The translations under genes and the position numbers were made by a program. Shown here one piece after another: positions 1 to 6,033 of a stretch of 6,107 nucleotides of DNA. The stretch's first letter is position 1, and the number at the start of each line of letters is the position of its first letter. The notes beneath the pieces were generated by a model. It saw nothing but the letters and a program-made list of their open reading frames with translations. It was not told the DNA's origin and searched no databases. Source of the stretch: Acidimicrobiaceae bacterium. GTDB lineage: Bacteria; Actinomycetota; Acidimicrobiia; Acidimicrobiales; Acidimicrobiaceae. The stretch lies in assembly GCA_013044365.1 (NCBI GenBank), contig JABEUP010000205.1, positions 1 through 6,107 of the forward strand, given 5' to 3'.

Positions 1-567
1 AAAGACAGCATTTGGGTCGGCTACTCCCTCGGATCCCGCCATCTTCTCACCCTCTGCCTAAAACACCCGACGAACAAATGGAGGGCAATTTTATCGGGCG
101 TCAATCCGGGAATCGAGGATGAGACCGAGAAACTGCAGAGATATCTAGCAGATCTGGAAATCGCCAAGCAGCTTAGTGGGCTAACTAACGATGAGTGTGG
201 TTTCTATGATTTCCTATCCCGCTGGACCTCACTGGCAATCTTTCAACCCAGAGAGGCGGCAAGCGAAGACCTGCAAACCAGGATCAGTAACCGGCCGGAG
301 TGCTTGGCTGCCTCGCTTGTAAACTCAAGCATCGGAGTTCAAGCCAATCTCTGGCCCGATATAGACAGGCTGCAGGGAAATTTCACGGTTATCTCTGGAG
401 GGGCCGACGCAAAATATTTGCAGATTGCCAAACGGATGGAGTCTTTCATGATAAACCACCCCGGGCTTTCCCTAAACCTCAAGATCATAGACGGATTGGG
501 GCACGCAGCGATATTTGACAGGCCCCAGATACTTATTGATGCCGTTGTGGCAATGTCAAACGCCTGA
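1..567 (+). CDS. menH: 2-succinyl-6-hydroxy-2,4-cyclohexadiene-1-carboxylate synthase (MenH), 3' part
   Basis: This is the C-terminal 188 residues of an alpha/beta hydrolase open from the first base; the start and roughly the first third lie outside the window. MenH removes pyruvate from SEPHCHC to give SHCHC, a cytoplasmic step of menaquinone synthesis. Visible residues support this. The nucleophile elbow GYSLGSR has Ser9 followed at +4 by Arg13, as in the MenH signature GYSxGGR. A FLSRW...LAIF segment (71-81) matches the MenH cap motif F-x-x-x-W...L-x-x-F. An N-L-W stretch leads into the strand carrying the catalytic Asp136 (GGADAKY), and the His168 motif GLGHAAIFDRP follows. The triad is therefore complete in the visible part. 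One oddity is Ser instead of the second Gly in the elbow. The neighbouring menB, menA and menE back the assignment; a generic alpha/beta hydrolase is the alternative. It ends in TGA, 20 bases from the convergent glycosyltransferase. Confidence 0.9.
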   Translation, partial: KDSIWVGYSLGSRHLLTLCLKHPTNKWRAILSGVNPGIEDETEKLQRYLADLEIAKQLSGLTNDECGFYDFLSRWTSLAIFQPREAASEDLQTRISNRPECLAASLVNSSIGVQANLWPDIDRLQGNFTVISGGADAKYLQIAKRMESFMINHPGLSLNLKIIDGLGHAAIFDRPQILIDAVVAMSNA

Positions 568-587
568 ACTGTAATAGTGGGATCCCT

Positions 588-2156
588 TTAACTATCGCGC
601 ACGTATATGGTGCCGAGATGCGCACCGGGCGACGGCATAACCTTGAAATGACTGATCAGGTAAGACCATGGCAATCCCGTAGTAGGAACTCTTCTGGAAC
701 TCTGATCGGACAGCCAGACAAAACTAGCATGGCTCAACGCGGACATCCAGAACTTAACCACCTTGAGATTCTGAGCTGCTCCCGCATCGATTGTCTTTCC
801 GCCGCTTAGATAGAGCGCCGAACCAAAGGAATCGAGCATCTGCGGACAATTACGGTCGGTTGAGAAAAACCGGTTTGACAAAATCAGCAGTGACGCCTGA
901 TCTGTCAGCACACAGGCTCCTCTGGGAATTAGCTGGCCTGCCACCTTTGCGGGCACTGGAGCTGACGGTATTTGTGATTCGTATACAAAACTCAATATGG
1001 TCACAATCGAAACCGATGCGGCAACCGTTGCAAAAGCTCGCCTGGAGAGGTCGGCCTGATTTAGCCCCAGACCACGAGTGCTCGCATCCGATACCGCTAC
1101 GGCAAGAGTTAATGCTAAATAAGGCGCCAGAAAATCTGCGTAATGGTAGTAAAAGTCATTTGGCCAAAGTAACGCGACAAACACCAGGAATGTGGTAACG
1201 ATGACAAAAATACTGAAGATGGAACCGGCTGACCAAGTTCTAGCTACAGCAACAGCGAAGAAAATCAGAAATACGAAAGAAAGCGCTGCTACAACAATCG
1301 CGGCATGACCAAATAGCCAAATAAAAGGATCAGCTCCCGCGATATCACTCATTCGAGTTTGGAACCCAACGCGCTGCCCGGGTATTCGATACAGCTGGTC
1401 CAATATCACCTGGTTTAAAAAGGCCTTAGGCGCTGCCAAAAAAAACGGTAGAACCATAATTGCGAATCCAACAACTATCCCGGACACCAATGTCCGGATG
1501 GTTCGGAACCTTTTTTGCGCAAATGTCTCTATCAGGACAACTATGACAATTACCAGAACCGGGATTATTGCCCAAACCTTTATCGAACCAGCGATACCTA
1601 GAAACAGCCCTCCAGCAAACAATGTTGTTCCCGAACGCTGAAACCCCCATGAATCAAGACAGAAATACAATCCGAGCAGACAGAACAGATTCAAAAATGG
1701 TTCCAATAACACCGTTTGCGATGAGAAAATTGCCTGCGGATAAATCGCCATAAATCCGCAAGACAGTACCACCGCAAGCCTTCCGCGCCGCCTTACAAGC
1801 ATTCCAACCAAAGCTATATTGAACCCATCAACTATTACGGTGAGGATTCTGGCAACAGCTAATCCATTTGCAGTACCGATTACCTTTGCAGCCAAAGCAA
1901 CCGGCGAAAGAAGAACTGCTATCCCGGGTGGCTGAACCAGGACAAAGTCTTTATAGGGAAGCACCCCCCCGATAAGACGAAGTGCGGCTCCAAAATATAC
2001 CCCATCGTCATATTCGGTCACACCAAACAGGTGTCCGGGCCTGGCCAGCAGGAACAACCGGAGAGCTACACCCAAAATAATGAAGAGCCAAATTAAACCG
2101 CGGTACTGGAATCTAGAATCTGGTTCATACGGCATTTTTGCAAACACTGACGCCAC
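588..2156 (-). CDS. GT-C fold integral membrane glycosyltransferase (ArnT/PMT-like), specific function unknown
   Basis: This is a 522-residue polytopic membrane protein with about ten hydrophobic segments; the first is near residues 20-38. Just after it comes an acidic outer-loop motif, E48-Y-D50-D51-G-V-Y, then PYKDF (67-71) and VQPPG (74-78). This arrangement is typical of GT-C enzymes of the ArnT/PMT type, where the loop Asp is the likely catalytic base and the donor is a polyprenyl-phosphate sugar. T-V-L-L-E-P (148-153) and a G-x-A-x-S-x-K stretch (187-193) also fit. After about residue 390 there is a mostly soluble, probably extracytoplasmic tail. Sugar donor and acceptor cannot be read from the sequence. 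It is the last gene of the menB-menA block, 45 bases after menA. The start is GTG, chosen because GAGAGGA sits 11 bases upstream; an ATG seven codons in has no ribosome site. A role in cell-wall or lipid glycosylation is inference. Confidence 0.82.
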   Translation of the reverse strand: MASVFAKMPYEPDSRFQYRGLIWLFIILGVALRLFLLARPGHLFGVTEYDDGVYFGAALRLIGGVLPYKDFVLVQPPGIAVLLSPVALAAKVIGTANGLAVARILTVIVDGFNIALVGMLVRRRGRLAVVLSCGFMAIYPQAIFSSQTVLLEPFLNLFCLLGLYFCLDSWGFQRSGTTLFAGGLFLGIAGSIKVWAIIPVLVIVIVVLIETFAQKRFRTIRTLVSGIVVGFAIMVLPFFLAAPKAFLNQVILDQLYRIPGQRVGFQTRMSDIAGADPFIWLFGHAAIVVAALSFVFLIFFAVAVARTWSAGSIFSIFVIVTTFLVFVALLWPNDFYYHYADFLAPYLALTLAVAVSDASTRGLGLNQADLSRRAFATVAASVSIVTILSFVYESQIPSAPVPAKVAGQLIPRGACVLTDQASLLILSNRFFSTDRNCPQMLDSFGSALYLSGGKTIDAGAAQNLKVVKFWMSALSHASFVWLSDQSSRRVPTTGLPWSYLISHFKVMPSPGAHLGTIYVRDS

Positions 2157-2167
2157 GTCTCGCCAAT

Positions 2168-2174
2168 TCCTCTC
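2168..2174 (-). promoter_or_regulatory. Ribosome binding site of the glycosyltransferase gene
   Basis: GAGAGGA on the minus strand lies 11 bases before the GTG at 2156. It decides in favour of that GTG over the in-frame ATG at 2135, which has no purine-rich site in front of it. Confidence 0.55.
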
Positions 2175-2185
2175 GTCGAAACTGG

Positions 2186-2212
2186 AAAAAATCGTAGCAA
2201 ACTAAATTGCTA
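2186..2212 (-). terminator. Weak terminator-like hairpin at the menA end
   Basis: Read on the minus strand, TAGCAA (2212-2207), a six-base loop and TTGCTA (2200-2195) form a 6-bp stem over the last menA codons and the TAG stop. Three bases later there is a run of six T (2191-2186). The layout is that of an intrinsic terminator, but the stem has only two G-C pairs. It may at most lower read-through into the glycosyltransferase, or be chance in AT-rich sequence. Confidence 0.25.
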
Positions 2213-3065
2213 TTCCCACCGAAAAGAACAGCGCTAAAGCCAACTGCATCCTGCCAGTTAGAGAAAGTGCAGGTATCAACTCTTTTCCTCTAGCGCCTGA
2301 GCGGATCGCTTTCACCGGAGATAATGAAAATGGAATAGCGAGTAGCCCGAGCGGGCCAAAGCGAAAATAAAACCACGAAAGCGCCACAAATACAAACATG
2401 ACAACAATCAAGGTAATATAAAGCCGCCTGGTCGCACAGTCGCCGATGCGAACCGCAAGCGTCTTCTTTCCCGCCCCCGAGTCAGACGGGATGTCACGAA
2501 GGTTGTTGACCACCAGCAAACAAACCGAGGATATCCCAACTGGAAACGCGACAAGGAATTCACTAAGGTTTACCTCGCCAATTTGCACAAATGCGGTCCC
2601 AACGACGGCAACAAGCCCAAAGAAAATAAAGACAAACAGTTCTCCGTACCCGTAATAGCCATAAGGCTTCGGGCCGCCGGTATAAAACCAGCCAGCAAGA
2701 ATTGCGGCTGCACCAACCAGTATCAACCAGTAGGTGGTTAGTGCGGCAAGAATTAGACCGAGGATTCCCGCCAAAAGGAAGAACCCGAATGCCGCCCTTT
2801 TAACCACCTCCGGGCTTTTCGCTCCAGAGGCAACGAGCCGAACAGGACCAGAACGCGTCTCGTCAGTACCGCGGATGCCGTCCGAATAATCGTTGGATAA
2901 GTTCGAAGCGACCTGAAGAGATAGCGCCACACCAAGCGCAAGAAGTGCTTCAAGTAACCGAAAATGACCTGCGGATATAGCCACACCGGTACCTACCGCG
3001 ACCGGAACCACGGCCGCTGGCAGCGTCCTAGGACGAGCACCGGCAACCCAGATACTAAACGACAT
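2202..3065 (-). CDS. menA: 1,4-dihydroxy-2-naphthoate polyprenyltransferase (MenA)
   Basis: This 287-residue UbiA-superfamily membrane prenyltransferase attaches a polyprenyl chain to 1,4-dihydroxy-2-naphthoate with loss of CO2, giving demethylmenaquinone in the cytoplasmic membrane. The N-terminus W-x-x-G-A-R-P-R-T-L-P (6-16) is typical of MenA. The first Asp-rich motif is N58-D59-Y-S-D62-G-I-R-G-T-D68, followed by R-x-G-P-x-R-L-V-A-S-G (71-81). The second is N187-N-L-R-D191-I-P-S-D195 with G-K-K-T-L-A-V-R (199-206). These motifs bind the Mg-diphosphate of the prenyl donor in this family. Hydrophobic segments fill the rest, about eight or nine helices, and the length is normal. The start ATG has AAAGGGA six bases upstream. 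It follows menB by 40 bases on the same strand and is probably co-transcribed with it. The motif pattern separates it from UbiA and from heme or chlorophyll prenyltransferases. Confidence 0.95.
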   Translation of the reverse strand: MSFSIWVAGARPRTLPAAVVPVAVGTGVAISAGHFRLLEALLALGVALSLQVASNLSNDYSDGIRGTDETRSGPVRLVASGAKSPEVVKRAAFGFFLLAGILGLILAALTTYWLILVGAAAILAGWFYTGGPKPYGYYGYGELFVFIFFGLVAVVGTAFVQIGEVNLSEFLVAFPVGISSVCLLVVNNLRDIPSDSGAGKKTLAVRIGDCATRRLYITLIVVMFVFVALSWFYFRFGPLGLLAIPFSLSPVKAIRSGARGKELIPALSLTGRMQLALALFFSVGIAI

Positions 3066-3071
3066 CGGATA

Positions 3072-3078
3072 TCCCTTT
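3072..3078 (-). promoter_or_regulatory. Ribosome binding site of menA
   Basis: AAAGGGA on the minus strand lies six bases before the menA ATG at 3065, inside the 40-base gap after the menB stop. It is the clearest ribosome site in the leftward block and fixes the menA start. Confidence 0.6.
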
Positions 3079-3105
3079 CACGGATTGAACTTGACCGCAG
3101 AATGG

Positions 3106-3942
3106 TTACGGTCTCCGCGGAAACCGGGAGAAATCAGGCTTCCGCTTCTCTTTATAAGCATTTCGACCTTCCTGAGCCTCCTCAGACATATAAAAGAGCA
3201 TGGTGGCGTCGCCTGCTAATTGTTGGATTCCAGCCAATCCGTCGTCAGCAGCATTGAAGGAAGCCTTTAGCATTCGTAATGCAATTGGAGAAAGGCTGAG
3301 CATCTGTTCGCACCAATCGACTGTAGTCTCCTCCAACTTATCCAAGGGTACGACAGTGTTTACCAGTCCCATCTGCAGCGCTTCTTGAGCATCGTACTGG
3401 CGGCACAGGAACCAGATTTCCTTGGCTTTCTTTGCGCCAATGGTTCGGGCTAGAAGGCCAGCCCCATAACCGCCATCAAAACTTCCGACCCTGGGTCCGG
3501 TTTGGCCAAATCTTGCATTATCCGCCGCTATCGTAAGGTCGCATACAAGATGAAGGACATGGCCGCCGCCGACCGCAAAACCGGCCACCATCGCAACCAC
3601 CGGTTTGGGCAGTCGTCTGATCTGGATCTGCAAATCAAGAACATTTAGACGACCAATGCCCGCCTTGCCTATCGAATCGTTGCCGATATAACCGTCATTT
3701 CCCCGGATTCTCTGGTCTCCCCCGGAACAAAAGGCCTTCGGTCCCTCCCCTGTGAGAATCACCACACCAACCGACGGATCATCTCTAGCCGTGTTGAAAG
3801 CGTCGGAGAGTTCGAAAAGCGTCTGCGGCCTAAATGCATTTCGGACTTCTGGGCGATTTATCGTTATCTTGGCAATTCCCCCGCTCAGCTCATACTTAAT
3901 ATCTTGGTAATCACCGTTTGATTTCCAAACCGTCTTAGCCAT
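3106..3942 (-). CDS. menB: 1,4-dihydroxy-2-naphthoyl-CoA synthase (MenB), type I
   Basis: This crotonase-fold enzyme of 278 residues closes the ring of o-succinylbenzoyl-CoA to give DHNA-CoA in the cytoplasm. It aligns by eye with Bacillus MenB over its whole length. Landmarks are INRPEVRNAF (29-38), the oxyanion-hole stretch AFCSGGDQ (70-77), a glycine-rich VGGGH (124-128), QTGPRVGSFDGGYG (147-160), FLCRQY (178-183) and the C-terminal YMSEEAQEG with P-D-F-x-x-F-P-R. The Gly of QTGP, where mycobacterial MenB has Asp, marks a type I enzyme that uses bound bicarbonate as the base (known for the E. coli-type family). I chose ATG at 3942. It gives the usual N-terminus and has GAGG 11 bases upstream. 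An in-frame TTG at 3969 would add nine residues but has no ribosome site and lies upstream of the likely transcription start. It is first of the menB-menA-glycosyltransferase block and divergent from menE. Confidence 0.96.
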   Translation of the reverse strand: MAKTVWKSNGDYQDIKYELSGGIAKITINRPEVRNAFRPQTLFELSDAFNTARDDPSVGVVILTGEGPKAFCSGGDQRIRGNDGYIGNDSIGKAGIGRLNVLDLQIQIRRLPKPVVAMVAGFAVGGGHVLHLVCDLTIAADNARFGQTGPRVGSFDGGYGAGLLARTIGAKKAKEIWFLCRQYDAQEALQMGLVNTVVPLDKLEETTVDWCEQMLSLSPIALRMLKASFNAADDGLAGIQQLAGDATMLFYMSEEAQEGRNAYKEKRKPDFSRFPRRP

Positions 3943-3970
3943 ACGTCCTACAACCTCATTTCGACTCAAA

Positions 3971-3978
3971 CTTATAAT
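3971..3978. promoter_or_regulatory. Bidirectional -10-like box between menB and menE
   Basis: The bases CTTATAAT read TATAAG on the minus strand (3976-3971), about 29 bases before the menB ATG, and a perfect TATAAT on the plus strand (3973-3978), 111 bases before the menE GTG. No good -35 hexamer is found at 17 bases on either strand, so promoter use is likely for menB but unproven for menE. Confidence 0.4.
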
Positions 3979-3983
3979 TCAAT

Positions 3984-3999
3984 AATGGATAGGTCCATT
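3984..3999. promoter_or_regulatory. Inverted repeat AATGGA-N4-TCCATT, candidate operator
   Basis: Two perfect 6-base arms, 3984-3989 and 3994-3999, are separated by TAGG. The dyad lies directly upstream of the menB -10-like box, where a -35 element would be contacted, so a bound regulator could control menB. The regulator is unknown; a chance dyad is possible. Confidence 0.35.
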
Positions 4000-4021
4000 G
4001 CCTGCCAACCAGACAGAATTA

Positions 4022-4033
4022 TCTAAATTTAGA
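4022..4033. promoter_or_regulatory. Perfect palindrome TCTAAATTTAGA, candidate operator
   Basis: A 12-base perfect palindrome sits near the middle of the 147-base gap between divergent menB and menE, with its centre 36 bases from that of the neighbouring AATGGA-N4-TCCATT dyad. Such symmetry is typical of a homodimeric regulator site. There is no T-run after it, so it is not a terminator. Confidence 0.4.
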
Positions 4034-4076
4034 CTTTGACGCTGCGTTTCCGGCGAAAATAAACCTTATCACTGGC

Positions 4077-4089
4077 TAGCCTAACCTTT
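4077..4089 (+). promoter_or_regulatory. Candidate leaderless promoter of menE
   Basis: TAGCCT (4077-4082) fits the TANNNT -10 pattern and is followed by seven bases and then the GTG start, so transcription would begin at the start codon itself. There is no purine-rich ribosome site ahead of the GTG, which agrees with a leaderless message of the kind common in actinobacteria. No -35 hexamer is evident at 17 bases. TTGACG at 4036-4041 with TAAACC at 4060-4065 is a weaker alternative. Confidence 0.3.
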
Positions 4090-5226
4090 GTGAGAGACCT
4101 AATTGCACTGGACATGGCAGCATCACACCAACTGGTGGATGTCATTCAGTCAGTTTGGGACAGCGGAAACGCATTCGCGCCGATCGACCAAAGACTCCCG
4201 GCAAAAGCTAAACAGAGGCTCGTAGAATCACTGCAGCCAGCTCTGATTATGGACTCTTCAGGATCTGTGACAAAACTGAAAAATGCCATGCCTATTGAAG
4301 ACGGGCAGTGCCTGGCCATGGCGACCTCCGGCACCACTGGCAACCCCAAAATTGTGATGTTTTCGATGAACCAGATAAGTGCATCGGCCCAGGCAACCTC
4401 TGACCATATCGGCGTCACATCATCGGATAAATGGCTCTGTTGTCTGCAAGTCAGCCACATCGGCGGGCTGTCCGTAATACTTCGCGCAATGCTTCTTGGC
4501 AATCCCATTGAAATACACGACGGATTCGAAGCGGACAGAGTCAAGATGGCAGCGAAAGACGGTGCCACCCTCGCCTCGCTAGTGCCTACCGCGTTAGCGC
4601 AGTTAGATCCCTATATTTTTCGAAAGATTATATTGGGGGGATCGAAACCTCCACCGCAAATACCTCACAATGCCATCGTCACCTATGGCTTGACAGAAAC
4701 CGGATCTGGAATGGTTTACGACGGTTCACCTCTCCGCGGAGCTGAAATTAAAATCTCGGAAAATGACGAAATCCTCTTGAAAGGCCCCATGATCGCCACC
4801 AGTTACAGATCCGGCGCGCCGATACAGGACCAACTCGGTTGGTTTCATACCAACGATGCCGGCAGTTTCAACGCTGGCAAGCTCCAAGTTTTCGGGCGCA
4901 TGGACGAAATCATAAATACCGGCGGAGAAAAGGTATTCCCAGGCGCAATAGAGTCGGTAATTGAATCACATCCCAAAGTACGGCAAGTGGCTGTCATTGC
5001 TTTGCCTGACCCAAAGTGGGGTGAAGCAGTTACCGCGGTGGTAGTTCCGAATCCCCTACTTAATCCGCCACAATTATCAGAGATACGCGATCTTGTGAAA
5101 TCTGAACTTCCTCCTTACTGCGCACCAACGAGACTGCACCTAATCAATAAAATGCCCACCACCGGTCTCGGCAAAATTCAAAAGAATATATTGAAAGACC
5201 AGTTCAGCCAAGTGACACACTCCTAA
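4090..5226 (+). CDS. menE: o-succinylbenzoate--CoA ligase (MenE), short form
   Basis: This 378-residue member of the ANL adenylate-forming superfamily activates o-succinylbenzoate with ATP and joins it to CoA, supplying the MenB substrate. Motifs in order are the P-loop ATSGTTGNPK (78-87), SHIGGL (122-127) matching the MenE H-x-G-G-L signature, YGLTETGS (199-206), GWFHTNDAG (250-258) with the ribose-binding Asp256, the hinge GRMDEIINTGGEKVFP (269-284), and the C-terminal P-T-T-G-L-G-K with catalytic Lys362. It is shorter than the 450-500 residues of many MenE because the N-terminal region is reduced, a pattern I associate with actinobacterial MenE. The GTG start preserves the expected start of that form (L-I-A-L-D...W-D-S-G); an in-frame ATG at 4114 would cut into it. 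An in-frame stop at 4060 limits upstream extension. It is divergent from menB, and its last 23 bases overlap the convergent SDR gene. Confidence 0.93.
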   Translation: MRDLIALDMAASHQLVDVIQSVWDSGNAFAPIDQRLPAKAKQRLVESLQPALIMDSSGSVTKLKNAMPIEDGQCLAMATSGTTGNPKIVMFSMNQISASAQATSDHIGVTSSDKWLCCLQVSHIGGLSVILRAMLLGNPIEIHDGFEADRVKMAAKDGATLASLVPTALAQLDPYIFRKIILGGSKPPPQIPHNAIVTYGLTETGSGMVYDGSPLRGAEIKISENDEILLKGPMIATSYRSGAPIQDQLGWFHTNDAGSFNAGKLQVFGRMDEIINTGGEKVFPGAIESVIESHPKVRQVAVIALPDPKWGEAVTAVVVPNPLLNPPQLSEIRDLVKSELPPYCAPTRLHLINKMPTTGLGKIQKNILKDQFSQVTHS

Positions 5227-5980
5227 CAAGGGCACCTCCGTCGACCACAATATTGGTTCCGGTAACCCAGCTAGAAAGTTCGCTGGCCAAAAACAGTGCC
5301 GCTCCAGTTATGTCGCGTGGTTCGCCAATTCGCCCTAGTGGTAAAATCTTTGCAAGCTGATCCTCCCAGTTTTCCCAAAGTGCCCTGGCGAATTCAGTTC
5401 TAACTAGTCCCGGTGAGATGGAATTAACTCTCACCCGTGGGGCCAGCTCATTCGCCAATTGTTTGGTCAAATGAATTATGCCTGCTTTGGATACGTTGTA
5501 AAACCCGATCCCCGACTCGACGGTAAGTCCACCTATCGACGCGATGTTAATACAGCTAGCTGTCTCGTGCGACTGACTCCAGAAGTTAGACCAAAACTCC
5601 GAGATCCACATTTCTACTGCTTCAAGATTAACTTCTAAAATTTTCCTCATAACTGAGCGCTCGATATTTACCGTTTGACCGAAATAGGGATTGGCTGCAG
5701 CTCCATTTACGAGAATATTTACAAATCCGAAGTTGCTTTTGCAGCTATCGACGACACTTTGAAGCCCCTCAGGGTCTGAAACATTAGCCGCAATCCAGAC
5801 TGCCTTTTTGTGACCAACTAAACGATTGATTTTCTCAGCCGCCAACCGTGCCTTTTCGGCTTTTCGTGACACAAGGACTACGTTTGCGCCCGACAACGCA
5901 AAGGTCTCAGCGATCGCTTCCCCGATACCGCTCGATCCCCCCGTTATCACCGCAACTTTGCCCCTGAGACTGATCTCCAT
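5204..5980 (-). CDS. Short-chain dehydrogenase/reductase (classical SDR, FabG-like), substrate unknown
   Basis: This 258-residue cytoplasmic classical SDR has the dinucleotide motif TGGSSGIG (13-20), Asn118, catalytic Ser148 (IASIGG), Tyr161 and Lys165 (YNVSK), SPG (189-191), and the usual end W-V-T-G-T...V-D-G-G (238-249). Ser38-Arg39 after the second strand, instead of an acidic residue, suggests NADP(H). The NNAG motif is changed to NGAA (92-95). A tryptophan-rich patch, W125, W130 and W134, lies just before the catalytic Ser strand. The family ranges from 3-oxoacyl-ACP reductases to alcohol and steroid dehydrogenases, so the substrate cannot be given. No role in menaquinone synthesis is established, despite the location. 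The ATG start has no clear ribosome site but has TAAAGT six bases upstream. The gene converges on and overlaps menE and diverges from the DUF255 gene. Confidence 0.9.
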   Translation of the reverse strand: MEISLRGKVAVITGGSSGIGEAIAETFALSGANVVLVSRKAEKARLAAEKINRLVGHKKAVWIAANVSDPEGLQSVVDSCKSNFGFVNILVNGAAANPYFGQTVNIERSVMRKILEVNLEAVEMWISEFWSNFWSQSHETASCINIASIGGLTVESGIGFYNVSKAGIIHLTKQLANELAPRVRVNSISPGLVRTEFARALWENWEDQLAKILPLGRIGEPRDITGAALFLASELSSWVTGTNIVVDGGALVRSVSLG

Positions 5981-5986
5981 ACTAAA

Positions 5987-5992
5987 ACTTTA
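5987..5992 (-). promoter_or_regulatory. Candidate -10 box of the SDR gene (leaderless)
   Basis: TAAAGT on the minus strand ends six bases before the ATG at 5980, fitting TANNNT placed to start transcription at the start codon. No ribosome site is visible ahead of that ATG. No convincing -35 hexamer is seen, so support is weak. Confidence 0.28.
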
Positions 5993-6021
5993 GGCTCAAG
6001 TAAAACACATTTGCTCGAATT

Positions 6022-6027
6022 AGAAGG
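6022..6027 (+). promoter_or_regulatory. Ribosome binding site of the DUF255 gene
   Basis: AGAAGG lies six bases before the ATG at 6034, a well-placed site that fixes this start. It contrasts with menE and the SDR gene, which lack one. Confidence 0.6.
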
Positions 6028-6033
6028 TTACTG

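Noticed and set aside
304..567. Separate small gene starting at the TTG at 304
   Set aside because: The same frame is open from base 1 and carries the MenH nucleophile motif upstream; it is simply the menH C-terminus.
579..586. GGGATCCC palindrome between menH and the glycosyltransferase gene
   Set aside because: An 8-base palindrome without a loop cannot form a useful hairpin and has no T-run on either side; not a terminator.
791..1198. 135-codon open frame on the plus strand inside the glycosyltransferase gene
   Set aside because: Antisense to a long membrane protein with clear motifs; its translation has no recognisable domain and no ribosome site.
2964..3257. 97-codon open frame on the plus strand across the menA-menB junction
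   Set aside because: Antisense to the well-supported start of menA and end of menB; composition and translation look non-coding.
3943..3969. N-terminal extension of MenB from a TTG at 3969
   Set aside because: No ribosome site before the TTG, the -10-like box would place the transcript start after it, and the ATG at 3942 gives the normal family N-terminus.
4146..4568. 140-codon open frame on the minus strand inside menE
   Set aside because: Lies antisense to the conserved adenylation motifs of menE and shows no family features; a shadow frame.
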